Origin: Kitagawia praeruptora
Lineage: Eukaryota > Streptophyta > Magnoliopsida > Apiales > Apiaceae
Assembly: GCA_037693485.1 (NCBI GenBank)
Contig: CM075346.1
Span: 59,019,001-59,083,000, forward strand
Direction: 5' to 3'
DNA length: 64,000 bases
In this document: in pieces, positions 1 to 10,428 of the stretch
Layout of the letters: each line of letters opens with the position of its first letter
How positions within the stretch are numbered: the first letter of the stretch is position 1
Notes under the pieces: generated by a model
Database searches by the model: none
What the model was told of the DNA's origin: nothing
The model's input: the letters and a program-made list of their open reading frames with translations, nothing else
Position numbers and translations under genes: made by a program

Positions 1-329
1 CCAAAATGATCATCAACGTATGGTTTGTCTTGATCATCAACAGATGAGGTATTATGCTCTTCAACAGATGGACCAAATTAAATATCAACGAATGATCCAT
101 GATGTTTATCCCTGTTAGTTGATGATATCCTTTCATCACTGTCACTATCTTCACCTCCTATCTCATTCTCAAATGAGAATGACACATGAAAACCTTCTGT
201 TATTTCCCAGTTATACACCACGAGATTATAAAAGGGGGGTTAGATACAATCTCAACAATTCTCAACTAAATTCTTATCGAATTAATGATGTTTTAGAAAG
301 GTTGTAGAGAACAGAAAGTAAACAAGATA
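1..329 (+). other. Unassigned left edge with a short open frame
   Basis: A frame is open from the window edge to a stop at 116-118 (about 38 codons, rich in Gln, His and Met). It could be the tail of a mobile-element or repeat-derived protein, but I recognise no family. The rest of the stretch shows no motif except a purine run near 228-240. Low confidence that any of it is functional coding sequence. Confidence 0.2.
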
Positions 330-1675
330 ACTAAGACACATACAACACAAGATATAAAAATTTCAGGTGGGTTTGTCGGTCCACCTGATGGTTGTATTTG
401 AAGAAAATACTCTATGTAGAAATACACAACTGCGGGTTACGATGTCTTAGTGTTTACAAGAAAATCTAATGCAATGTGCGTTATGTTATGTGTTTTCTTT
501 TCTCCTAAAATTATGCTGCTCATACGGCTTATTTAAACTGTATGAAGACAAGTAAAGTACGTAAAATGTAAAGATACATTTTTGGTATGACTTGTCACAC
601 ACACATGCTTGAAGTGATAGCCATTTCTGGAAATTTCTTGAAGGTCTTCTTTTCTTGATATGGACCATTCTAGCATGCTTCAAGTCCATGTATATTTCTT
701 TCTTCATAAGTTACTAAGTTCTTAAATTGACTTAGCTTCCAAGACCACGTGATTCTTTATGCAAAAGATCTTTCTGATTTGAATCTTTATCTCTGAAAAG
801 TTACTTTAGCAAAAAGATAATCTTTTCGAAAGTCAATAAGCTTTTCTTATTATTGAGTTGTGCTTGAACTTCCCAGAGAAACCATCTGATCCTTATGCAT
901 TCATCAAGATATCCTTTAAATTCTTCAATAGTAATGTAATCATGTTGAAGGTTGCTTCCACTCTTATTGTTGCCCTTGAAGTCGGATAAATAGTGACTGA
1001 TTTTACCTTTCACTTGGAAGAGTTTGAGCCTTCAAATATCTAAAATTTGACTCCCAACTCGTAACATCCTTTGTGTAATTGATCACTGTCTATAAGTCAC
1101 GGGTTGCAAATTAATTCTAGGTTTGTCCTTCATTCGATATGTTCCATTAGAGAACTCTGACATTACTAGGAATCCAGGCTGAGTTCTTGAACTGATAGAT
1201 CTTGAATTCTCGACTGTTGACTTCTCGAATAGTCCCTTTTCTTGAGTTCTTGAATGACTTCTCGAACAGCCTATTTTATCGACTTCTCGAATAGCCCAAG
1301 TTGCAGACTTCTCGACTAGAGACACCAGCCTGACTTCTTGAACAGGGACTTCTCGAATAACCATTGTAGAGTTCTCGAATAGGGTCATTATCATGACTTG
1401 ACTTCTCGAACCCTTTCTTATCTTGACTTCTCGAATTACTTGTATAAGTTGTTCATTGCAATTATCTCTTGATTACTGATACTTGATTACAACATTTCAT
1501 GGCTTGTTGCAGAAATACTCTCTAATTGTTTGCATAATTCCATTCATAACATGTAGCTTTACTTGATCTGCATTCTAGTTATCTTCCTGATCTATTTGTC
1601 AGCTTCGATTCCTTGATTCATTTTCTACCTTGTGGTATTTGTTATCATCATCATTAGACATGTATGTCTCAACAA
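330..1675 (-). mobile_element. Probable LTR of a Ty1/copia (SIRE/Maximus-like) element, minus strand
   Basis: On the minus strand a purine tract (plus-strand complement at about 1676-1690) is followed immediately by TGTTGAGACATACATG, the layout of a polypurine tract followed by an LTR start, as in plant copia elements of the SIRE/Maximus type. The inner boundary is clear at about 1675. The outer boundary near 330 is a guess, because no second LTR is visible. No copia reverse transcriptase or integrase is seen here, so the lineage rests on the terminus and the repeated G-rich tracts beside it. Confidence 0.35.
1184..1435. repeat. Array of TTCNNGAA dyads
   Basis: Ten perfect TTCTCGAA or TTCTTGAA palindromes start at 1184, 1222, 1247, 1259, 1284, 1335, 1350, 1372, 1403 and 1428, with near-misses between them (for example at 1309). 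Each is a two-module heat-shock-element core (TTCnnGAA). They lie in the presumed LTR, where regulatory sites would act. The pattern could equally be a degenerate short tandem repeat. Confidence 0.6.
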
Positions 1676-2110
1676 TCTTCCCCTATTTATGTCTCCAGGA
1701 AAAAGACATAAATCCAGAGAGTGATGATAACAAAAAGCACTCTTAAGATTTTTCTTTTATTTGGACATAAAATATTGATCAAGCTTCCATGACACAAGTT
1801 TTGGCCTGTACTACTCAGCTCCCTTGAGGACTTAGAACTGTTCCCCCTATGTATAACATTAAATCTGTTTTGTTCTTTCACTTGTTGTTTGGTTTGAAGG
1901 TTTCTTCTTCTTTGGTGAGAAATGTCTCTTCTCCCCCTTTGGCTTTACTCTACAAATTTCTCCCCCTTTTGATAAAGGATAAAAGTTTCTGAACCTTCTC
2001 CCCTTAAGGAATAAAATTTCTGAACCTTCTCCCCCTTTTTTTATTGAAAAAGGAAAAATTCTGAAGTTCTGAAGTCCCTTCTCCCCCTTTTTTGTAATCA
2101 GCAACAACTG
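1676..2110 (-). repeat. Repeated polypurine-tract-like stretches
   Basis: On the minus strand, runs like AAAGGGGGAGAAGG recur (plus-strand complements near 1931-1942, 1960-1971, 2000-2006, 2025-2040 and 2080-2092), several followed by TTCAGAA. SIRE/Maximus-type copia elements are known to have several such tracts ahead of the 3' LTR, which fits the adjacent LTR-like terminus at 1675. No coding frame is supported. Confidence 0.4.
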
Positions 2111-2880
2111 TGATGTAGCAAGGTCGATATTCAGAGGGATGAGATATTAGAATCTACATAAGGAAAAACTTCTCTATTAATCTCTCTATTTTTGCATCAG
2201 GATCTCATCCTGGCCCACTACAAACAACTCACCTTCCCTTACTAAAGGGTACTCAATCTCTCCTTTTGCCCTCCTGGATGAAATAGAAGACCACTCTTGT
2301 ACACACACCCACCTTTTGTCCTGGAGCAACCAGGCCTCTCCTGTTTTTCACTCCCTTCCCTCAATCCTAAAAAGAGAACATAATGATTCCATAAAGATTG
2401 GAGAATTATGGGCATAGAGCATTGATGCACAAGAAAATAACTGAGAATTCAACTAACTGCCTTGTTAAGAGCTTAGAGAACTCAGAGTTGAGTGTTGGCA
2501 TCTTCATGAAATAAAATAAAGAATCAAAATAAACAAGAACAAGAAAATAAACGACAATCACACAAGACAAAGATTTACATGGTTCGAAAATTCCTACTCC
2601 ACCAACCGCACTAATTTTGTATTGATCTCTCACAATTGTGTTGTGTTAGGGTTTTACAATTACAATAGAATATTTATAATAGAAAAAACTGGGCCTATCT
2701 CATCATATGGGCCAAAGCTGAAAAAAAAACACGAACTCAGGCTGTTAGCGTGAGGCTCATGGTCCTGAGCACAAATAGAGCTGCTGGCTGATCTGCTCAG
2801 GCCCTAAGCATCCGCTCAGAGGTCCTGACCAACCTAGACTTCACAAACGTAACAATATACATTGACGAATCCAAATCTAT
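2111..2880. other. Decayed LTR-like sequence, no gene
   Basis: The stretch near 2575-2700 (ATTTACATGGTTCG, then 'aatatttata' and 'gggcc' motifs) looks like the R/U5 part of plant copia LTRs, but no paired LTR or TSD can be found. Nothing coding is supported in the rest. Confidence 0.25.
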
Positions 2881-2884
2881 ATTC

Positions 2885-3175
2885 CAAAATAATGTTATTT
2901 ATATAAAATTATATATATTATATATGTTTTCTATATATATGTATATATATATTTGATATATATTACATACTACATAAATATATAAATATATAATAAATAT
3001 AATATATTCGGATTAGATTGTTATCGGATCTGGTCATACCAAATCCATATCCGCTTCTTATCGGATCAGACCCTTATCGGATCGGATCATTAACGGATCG
3101 GATTTTTTTGGAAGGATTCATACCCGCTAATTTAGCTTCGGATCAGGTCGGGTATCTAATCCATTGATAGGCCTA
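2885..3175. repeat. AT-rich microsatellite and GGATCGGATC-type repeats
   Basis: About 2885-3008 is nearly pure A/T with (TA)n runs. About 3008-3175 repeats the word CGGATCGGATC/TTATCGGATC in imperfect copies ('cggatc' recurs many times), as in many plant MITEs or simple repeats. No gene. Confidence 0.6.
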
Positions 3176-3179
3176 TTTG

Positions 3180-3300
3180 GAATTAGGAATGAAGGGGTAG
3201 ATATGGAAATTTGGTACAAAAATGTATTAAAATGGGAGTGAGACAACTATTTAGGAACAATTTTTTGACAAGTAAAAGGGGACGGAGAGAATATTAAATA
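3180..3300. mobile_element. Stowaway/mariner-like MITE terminus (remnant)
   Basis: The text near 3274-3292 (AAAAGGGGACGGAGAGAATA) reads on the minus strand as CTCTCCGTCCCC, close to the CTCCCTCCGTCCC inverted-repeat end of plant Stowaway-type elements. The opposite end is not recognisable. Between 3300 and 3677 I see only AT-rich sequence and a small hairpin, CGTTCTGCAAG...TTGCAGAACG, at about 3504-3530. Confidence 0.35.
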
Positions 3301-3677
3301 CAGTTCATATTAAAAATTTCTATATAGTATTAAATTTCTATATGATTCAAGTGAGAATAATTTATACATGAGAACCGTGAGAACAATTGTTCTGCACTCT
3401 TATAAAAACTATAGAATAATTGTTTTACATATTTTTTACATTTTTATTTATGTACTGTTTTGTAACAGAATAATTATGTTTTCATTATTCTCATACTAAT
3501 ATACGTTCTGCAAGTTCTGTTGCAGAACGTGATCCTTGTTGTGTTTTTTATTTTTCATGTAAATAATTTTTTTTTAAGCCATTTCAGAAGTTTTTAGTTT
3601 AATTAATAGCTTTCTCTTCGGTTTACTTGTTTCTGAAGGATACTGGGATGATTGATATGAACATTTGTATTCTGTAC

Positions 3678-4278
3678 TGATAACTCTAGATCCTGATCCG
3701 ACGTCTCCTCCGCCGTTCCCGTGCTTGGAAAGCGTTGTAGCTGGTGGTTGGGACTCTGCAAAACAATGCCGGGAGGTGGGTTTGAACCCGCGGCACCTCC
3801 GGCGTGAGAATAAGCGATGGTCATTGGAGAATAAAAGACAAGGACCAGAGTATCTAATTATGGAGGGTGTGTGTATATGAGTGTGTAAAAGAGAATATAA
3901 CCCATTTACCTTTTTCTCCTGGCCTATTTATAGGCCAAGGATTAGAGTTTAGGGGTAGGCACCTGCAATCATGAGCGTTGGATCCGAGGTAGATGGGACA
4001 CTTGTCCACTGCTGATAATTCCCACGTGTCCAGGTGATATGTGTGATGGCGTGTGTCCCTAGCTTGTCAGCACGTGGCTCAATAAGGACATGATTGTGCC
4101 AATCCTAGGATTCCCTTATTTGTCACTGTCATGTAGGACCACAATCATGACTCGTATCTATCATACTTCTATGTATATTGGACTTGGGTCATAAGTCTGC
4201 TAACCCCGGCCCAATCTGGACCGAAGACCCTCACGTGGTTCTGGGCCGAGCCTAGTTCGAATTGGTTACGACATATCA
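3678..4278 (-). mobile_element. 3' LTR of copy A (about 601 bp)
   Basis: Starts TGATAACTC and ends ATATCA on the plus strand, so the element-sense LTR is TGATAT...GTTATCA with TG/CA ends. It aligns along its whole length with 42509-43133 of copy B, including the CCTCCGGCGT block and the words TATCTAATTATGGAGGGTGT. An element-sense TATA box lies inside the palindrome GGCCTATTTATAGGCC (3921-3936). A possible target duplication before it is TGTAC (3673-3677), but the partner end is outside the window. Confidence 0.8.
3925..3932 (-). promoter_or_regulatory. LTR TATA box (copy A)
   Basis: TATAAATA on the minus strand, about midway through the LTR and conserved at 42757-42764 in copy B's LTR. It would start the minus-strand gag-pol transcript if present in a 5' LTR. 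Confidence 0.6.
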
Positions 4279-4294
4279 TTTGCCCCCCACTCCC
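4279..4294 (-). other. Polypurine tract of copy A
   Basis: Minus-strand GGGAGTGGGGGGCAAA directly abuts the LTR start, as needed for plus-strand DNA priming. The same tract is at 43134-43150 in copy B. This fixes the LTR boundary and the element orientation. Confidence 0.75.
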
Positions 4295-4389
4295 TTATGC
4301 GGATTGTCCAGATAAGGGAGTAGAAGTTTAAGATCAGCCCTGAAGAATTCTTTTTGGTTGAAATTTTGTAAAGGTAAGAAAATTTTTGG

Positions 4390-4690
4390 TTGGATATTGC
4401 CCCCGAATCCGGATTGTTGACATGTGGAGACAATTCGGATTGGAGTGATAAAGAGAACAAATTTTTTGATTGAATATTGCCCCCGAATCCGAATTGTTGA
4501 CAGGTGAAGACAATTCGGATTGGAGTGATCAAAAGAAAATTTTTGATTGAATATTGCCCCCGAATCCGAATTATTGACAAGTGAAGACAATTCGGATTGG
4601 AGTGATAAAAAGAAAATTTTTGATTGAATATTTTCCCCGAATCCGAATTATTGACATGTGAAGACAATTCGGATTGGAGTGATATTGAAT
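4390..4690. repeat. Four tandem repeats of 77-80 bp with perfect dyads
   Basis: Units begin near the GAATCCG words at 4405, 4485, 4562 and 4639. Each contains an inverted repeat, AATCCGAATTGT ... ACAATTCGGATT, with about an 11-nt loop, preceded by a C-run (GCCCCC). The array lies between the polypurine tract and the promoter of antisense gene I. Copy B has a single related hairpin here (about 43248-43285, CCCGGATTATGTG...CACATGATCCGGG). Confidence 0.8.
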
Positions 4691-4898
4691 ATTCTGCTTC
4701 TCCATCTGGGTTGTTGATAAAAAGAAGCACTTCGGATTGGAGTGTGCCACGGGATTCCAATCGATCTCAAGGTTTTCCCTCGTTCCATTTTGAAAGTATG
4801 TTACTCCACTTCTCCTAAAAAGGCGTGCAACAACTGTTCACCATTATCTCTTTTGTCTCTCCACTTCTCTAATTATTTCCCAGCCCATCAAAACGTGC

Positions 4899-4940
4899 CA
4901 CGTGGCCCACTAAGCCGTTTCGTTTCAGAAGTTATATATA
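4899..4940 (+). promoter_or_regulatory. Promoter of antisense gene I, copy A
   Basis: A G-box CACGTG (4899-4904) is followed 34 bp later by TATATATA (4933-4940), with likely transcription start about 30 bp downstream. Copy B keeps the same arrangement (G-box 43445-43450, TATA 43486-43493) although most surrounding sequence has diverged, which argues that this is a real plus-strand promoter. Confidence 0.6.
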
Positions 4941-5734
4941 ACTTCTTTTGAGTTACAATTGTACTTTCATTCACTTTTCTCCAAAGAGCCAAAAAGCGAA
5001 ACCCCTTTTCTCTCTTTTCGGGATTTGCGCCTCCGCCAGAGTTCTCCCATCAGAGCTTTCAACCTTCGATTGTCGTTCCTTTGGAATTTCGTTCTCGTAA
5101 GCTTCTTCTCTTTCTTGTTTTACTTTAAACCCCCTTTTGCATGTGGTTTTGCGGAACAGTTTTTTCGACTGTTCATCTTCTTTAATGGTGCTTAGAAGTA
5201 TCTGTATGATTCTTGTGTTATTGGAATAAGTTTGTAGTTTGTGTTTATATGTAATTCGAGTTTCAGTGTTTGAAGCTTGGAATTAGGGAGGATTTTGACT
5301 GTTTGTTGGTTCGTGTTTGTGCTTGGTGTGTTTATAGTTTTCTGAGTTTGTATGTTTGTGTGTATACATGTATGTATAGGTTTAGATCTTGTTTTGGTGT
5401 TTCCACTTTCTACGTACCATGTTTTTGGGGCTCGGGTTTGTGTTTAGTCCGGATTAGTAGCTCGATCTCTATATGGATGAAGTACCCTATCCGGACCGGT
5501 GAACAAAAGATGGTGTTTAGGCTCACCATAACTTGGAATTTTAATCTGACTCTGACTTGTCACGCTAACCCGGACTATCTAGGAAAATCCTTGCCCGGAT
5601 TAGGTTAAAATATGAGTCTGGATTAGGGTGTCCCATGCCTTTAATCCAGACTACAAAAAGAAAAGAAATTTGTAAATGCATATAGATTATGAGTCGAAGG
5701 GAGAGACTTAACCTTGTCTACTTCTTCAGGTTTT

Positions 5735-8144
5735 ATGGTTCGTATCAAACAACGGGCAAGGAAACAAAAGACTCCCTCTAATCTCATCATCATTAGCTCC
5801 GACAGTAGTTCCGGTAGCTCTAACTCTGTTAACCAACCCACCTCCATAGTAGATCTTGACTGGTGTCTAATGGCGAAGAAGAAGAAGGATAACCGGGAAT
5901 TTGTAATTCAATTCTTTACTAAAGACCGAGGTAGTGGTCAAAGCGTGGTAGTCCAGATGGGCTTTGGGTAGATAGCAAGTACTTGTTCCTTAGGAAGCAT
6001 GAAGCCGAAGAAAGCTTTTTCTACGGTGACTTTGGTTCTCAGTATAGGCGCCGGGAGCCGCATGGGGTTGGCCGGTCTTTCGATCAAGCCCGGATGGATG
6101 CTGCTTTTTCCAAAACTATTCTAAGTGAGGTTCCCTACTGTCTCTCGACCAAATTCGCAGCTTATTCTGACTCAGATATGGATGCTGCTGTTCGGTCCAC
6201 CTTCCATCTTGGTCCGGAAATCGAATGGCGGTGGCCCCGTCATGGGGAAAGAATTTATCACCGCCCTACCGACGGGTATATCGGGGTTTGGTTAGAGCAT
6301 CTTCATTCTGGGTGGACTCCGAAGTGTCATATTTTTATGAAACACCTCTGCAAATACGAATATGGGATTTGCTTGATGCAATTAACTCTCAATGCCGTCA
6401 AGTGGATTTCTTGGTTTCTTGTCGCTTGCCATTGCACCGGGATTTTTCCCAACCTGAAGCTTTTTCATCAAATCTTCACCCTTATATACTCTAGTAAAGA
6501 TCCTTTTTACGAGCTTAGGTTTCGTGGGGAGGAATTAGGTTTTGGCTTCGGGGATGCGAAACCAGTGGTAATGGAGGGTTCCTTGAAAGGGTGGAATCGC
6601 TCGTGGATGCTTTTGAAAGGTGTGGATTTCGAATATTTACCCCTTTTCTGTAAACGAATGAAAGATATCCCGGAGTGAGAGACTTTTAAGTTCGAGGGTG
6701 AAGTTTTGAAGAAGCTTCACACTTTCTGTATGAGTGTCGGGTTTCAAATGACTCGATACACGTTTATGGATCAACGAAAGATGTACGAGCTTGGGTGGAA
6801 GTTTCACTTTTCCTCCCCTATACTTGAAATTAAGTTTGTGTTCTTCAATTAGCATATTGTTGTTGGTTTATTCGTAGCACGGGCATTCTTTTCCTGCTTT
6901 GCTACTCACTTACTAATCATTTCATTGTTTTCAGGATTGCCTCATTACGATCCAGAGCTGGTTGAGAAGATGAAAAAAAATTCAGCTACCGAACTCCTTG
7001 CCTCCAAAATGAAGAAGCTTACAGGCATTCATCAAGTTAAGATTCCTGCGAATCGCGTTCCGAAGTCATCCGAGACTGGGACCGGAGTTGGTGATGGTTC
7101 CAGCGTCGAGAAGGAGGGTGGTGGGGAGTCCATGGTGCCCCCTCCGGAGTCTCAGAGTCGCCTCCATAACGTAGAAGACCTTGTCCGGAACGAGGGGTGG
7201 AGTCTCCTCCGTTGGCAAGCCCTCCTAACAAACCGCAAAGAATGCTTCAGGACGATCCAAGTTTCAGTCTGGATTCTAACCGTGAGTTAGGTACCGTTAC
7301 CACCCATTCCGGTGCGGGTACTAGTAGGAGAGGCCCCCCTCACCAGGTTGGGAAGCGCTCTTTGAAAGAGATCACCGAATTCGCGGCTACTATTCCTGAG
7401 GAATCTGATTGGGCTGCCATGAGGCGTCTGCGAAACCGTCAGGTGCTCAAGAATAACTTTGTCGTCTGGGCTTAGGTGATTTTAGCCTTGATTATGCTTT
7501 GTTTTGTGGTAGTCTTGATTTTATTCCCCTTTGAGTTTTTTTCTCTTTGTTTCTCAGCAAGGGCTGACATTAGCCGGAGCCGTCTCTAATGCCGAACTGG
7601 AGGAATAGGAACTTGAAGAATTGAACAAGAAACTCTCCGAGAAGGAGAAGGAGCTCCTTGATAAGGATTCAAAAATCTCCGAACTTGAACGAGCTTTGGC
7701 TGAAAGCTCCAGAAAGACATGAGGATTTATGAACTGGAGAAGAGTGTTTCTGAGTTGACGGGAGCTGCAAAGATCGTAACGGACCGGGCTAATGCTTCGG
7801 AAATTGAATCCGGAACCGCTAAGAAAAAGGCCGAAGATTTAAAGGCTCAGCTGCTCGCAGTCCGGTCTGATGCGGAGATCATAGCCGAATACAAGGCATC
7901 GCAGGATTACAGTGAAACGGTTGCCGATGTTGTCGCTACCAAACTTTTGCGCTGTTGGTTGATTGCCGAACGGCTGGTTAAAACAAATCCAGAACCTACA
8001 TGGGACAAGTTTACCGATGCATATGTTAAGGCCGAGTCGGCCTTCGATGCAGATGGGACCGAGCCTCAGCCATATGATGGTCCCGGCCTGATCATTGCCC
8101 CAGCTGTCCAGATTACCAATCCAGATGATCAAGGCCAAAGTTGA
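5735..8144 (+). pseudogene. Antisense gene I, copy A: gypsy-type transposon-domain protein with coiled coil (broken)
   Basis: Homologous along its length to the intact gene at 54598-57030. A 5'UTR exon (about 4970-5096) splices at GTAAGC (5097) to an acceptor TTCTTCAG (ends 5729), six bases before the start codon at 5735. Exon 1 carries the conserved core: WRWPRHGERIYHRP..., then LTLNAVKWISWF, a short loop and SLKGWNRSW. It is broken by a frameshift near 5955-5960 and by a TGA at 6676-6678. Exon 2 begins after TTTTCAG (6934) with GLPHYDPELVEKM and has another frameshift between about 7200 and 7290. Exon 3 begins after CTCAG near 7558, hits a TAG at about 7606, and its coiled-coil part is open again from 7719 to 8144. 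The function of this protein class is unknown; the family occurs in plant gypsy elements. This copy cannot make the full protein. Confidence 0.75.
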
Positions 8145-8303
8145 TTTTCTATTGCATTTTGAAAATGCCTTTTTGTAATCTGAATATTTAGCTTTTGCGA
8201 ACTTGTGTTTTGTGACCCTGGGATTTGTGTTCTCCATGCGCTTTGCGCTTTGGATTTGCATATTTTTCATTTCTATTTTTGTTTTCATATATATTGTCGT
8301 GTT

Positions 8304-8620
8304 GCCCCTCAATCCGGATTGCTTCTTATAGGGTGTAATCCGGATTGTGGTAAAAATGTAGCTTTTCTTTTCAAGTACCAAGTCAAAAACCTTGAGCCAC
8401 TTAAAGAAGTTTTTTGTGAGATTTGCCCCCCAATATGGATTGTTTCCAAAGGATGGAATCTGGATGGTGGTAAAAACTTAAAGCGTTTCTCTCAAGTCCA
8501 AAGTTTGAAAATTTTTGAGTAACTTAGAGGAATTTTTTAGTGAAATTTGTGCCTCAATCCGGATTGTTTCCGAAGAATGGAATCCGGATGATGGTGATTT
8601 GGTGAGAATTGATGTGTTCC
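8304..8620. repeat. About 120-bp tandem repeats with TCCGGA dyads, copy A
   Basis: Three degenerate units start near 8304, 8425 and 8551. Each has a C-rich lead (GCCCCTC/GCCCCCC), then CAATCCGGATTG, a short loop and GAATCCGGAT on the other side. They lie between genes I and II. Copy B has the equivalent at 57233-57600. Confidence 0.65.
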
Positions 8621-8795
8621 CTTTAGTCTTCCCATATTCTACTCATCCCTAGTAAAGTTTGATGTAGGACTTTGTGAATTGTAATTTCCACAGTCAAACC
8701 TTTTGGTCTTCGTGTTGTCAATCATCTTTAATGCTCCCGCAGTTTCCAATGTTATTGAGAATTGGAACCATTTGACCTCTTCTCCATCCCTTCTC

Positions 8796-8803
8796 TATAA
8801 ATA
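8796..8803 (+). promoter_or_regulatory. TATA box of antisense gene II, copy A
   Basis: TATAAATA lies 88 bp before the start codon at 8891. Copy B has the identical box at 57795-57802, 82 bp before its start codon. The conserved spacing supports a separate transcription start for gene II. Confidence 0.65.
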
Positions 8804-8890
8804 CTAGTCCTTGCATAGATCTTCTTCACATAACGTTTTCTCTCTAATTTTCTCAAGTCTTTTCTCTTCCTTCTTCGTATTTTCTTTACA

Positions 8891-9052
8891 ATGGATCCAA
8901 AAAACCTTGTATACGACTACGAGAACAATAAAATCATCGTGGATGGTATGGTCTTTGATGGACCGACCACCATGGCTGCAATTGACACGGTCTTCAAAAG
9001 GATTGACGATGCTTTGGCTCTGCGCAACATGATCGCAGATGAAGCTAATTAA
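8891..9052 (+). CDS. Antisense gene II, copy A: short conserved protein, truncated
   Basis: Encodes 53 residues starting MDPKNLVYDYENNKIIVDG and ending in a stop at 9050-9052. The first 45 or so residues match the 74-residue copy B protein closely (MDPK.LVYDYENNKIIVDG, MVFDGPTTMA, KRID.ALALR). The Gly-rich tail seen in B is lost to a frame change; its remnants can be read downstream (GGCGGTGGCGGGGAGGGTGC, 9071-9090). The 3'UTR was cut by the insertion at 9131 and resumes at 37862. No known domain is recognised; no membrane segment or signal peptide. Whether the truncated form is made is unknown. Confidence 0.6.
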   Translation: MDPKNLVYDYENNKIIVDGMVFDGPTTMAAIDTVFKRIDDALALRNMIADEAN

Positions 9053-9125
9053 GAAGAATCCTGGCAAGCCTGGCGGTGGCGGGGAGGGTGCTGGCAGCTC
9101 TAGTTCCGCTTCTGGGGGAACAGTT

Positions 9126-9130
9126 GCTTA
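9126..9130 (+). other. Target-site duplication GCTTA, left
   Basis: GCTTA directly precedes the LTR start TGTGGCATCC; the same five bases follow the far LTR end at 37862-37866. A 5-bp duplication is typical of LTR retrotransposons and proves that 9131-37861 is one insertion. Confidence 0.95.
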
Positions 9131-10019
9131 TGTGGCATCCCATAATCCGGGGTATAAATTTGGGGCCACTAACCACGATCAGTAAAATACATACCTAGAT
9201 ATAAGCTTAATATAATAAAAGAAAACCCCTTAACCAAGATCGCATACAGGCTATGGTATGAAACAAACTATTAAATTACAATATTACAATCCAATCTTCG
9301 AATAACATTGTTATACAAATTGCTAACAAACTAAGTCAATCTGTTGAACTAGTTAACCAACATCTGACAAAGCTCAAGTTACTACCCGACCAAGTCAACA
9401 ATTCGAACATCACCTCCCGCTGTAGGAATAAGACTACTCATCTGACCACAAGTTCCACTCATCTCGTCTCTATAAACTGGAGAAACAAAACAACAATGCA
9501 AGAGTGAACCAACAATGCTCAGCAAGTATAAATGTGTATAAATATCAAGAACAGTAATAAGTTCTGATCAACAAGAATAACATCATAGGCTTCAAAGGAA
9601 TCAAGCTTTAAAGCCATTCAAACTCAATGTATAGATTAGAATTGGAATTTTATATATTTTAAAAACAATAAGGTTAGGCTGCTGATCAGTCACGCACTAA
9701 CCCCAGACAAACGCACACAGCAATGTCCTATAATGGATCCACGGCACACATTGCCCTTATTAACTTCTGACCACGAATCTGGTCCGACCCTTACGGTCCA
9801 CATTTTAAAAAAACATTCCAATTCTATATCAAACGCACTAGGTGTCGGGACAATCGATAACCTTTGCCAACCAAACAACTGGAAAACTCACGTTCCAGAG
9901 CAACAACTCATAATCCAAGAATCAATAAGTTCGACACAACAATTGGGTAATAATTAAAGAGTAACAAGCTCAACAGGGTATCGACGAGTTTGATACAATA
10001 AATGGGGTGTAAACGAATA

Positions 10020-10428
10020 GGGCAGTAATTCGAGTCGAGTCGGGCGAGTTCGAGCCGAGCTTTAAATCGAGACGGGTTTTTTTAAACGAGTCGAGCCGGG
10101 CTCGTTTATTAAACGAGTCGAAAATCCCCGCCGAACTCGACTCGTTTAATTTCACGAGTCGAGTCGAGCCGGCTCGTTTAGCTAAACGAGCCGGTTTTAA
10201 CGAGTCGGGCGAGCCGCTCGTTTAATTTTACACTTAATCGAGCCTAAAACTCTACTCGAACTCGGCTCGTTTAATTTCACGAGTCGAGTCGAGCCGGCTC
10301 GTTTAATTAAACGAGCCGGAACCTCTACTCGAGCTCGGCTCGTTTAATTAAACGAGCCGAGTCGAGCTCAATTAAACGAGTTCGAGCCGGGCGAGCTCGC
10401 GAGCCGCCCGACTCGAATTACAGCTCTA
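10020..10428. mobile_element. MITE of about 409 bp with 10-bp target duplication
   Basis: Ends are GGGCAGTAATTCGAGTCGAG and, inverted, TAGAGCTGTAATTCGAGTCG. It is flanked by TAAACGAATA at 10010-10019 and 10429-10438. The sister LTR has the uninterrupted site at 30072-30081, so the boundaries are certain. The inside is built of GAGTCGAGCC/CTCGTTTAA words with several internal palindromes. A 9-11 bp duplication suggests a Mutator-like parent. Confidence 0.85.

Noticed and set aside
4266..4760. 164- and 104-codon minus-strand frames
   Set aside because: They cover the 77-80 bp tandem repeats and simply translate the repeat; no domain.
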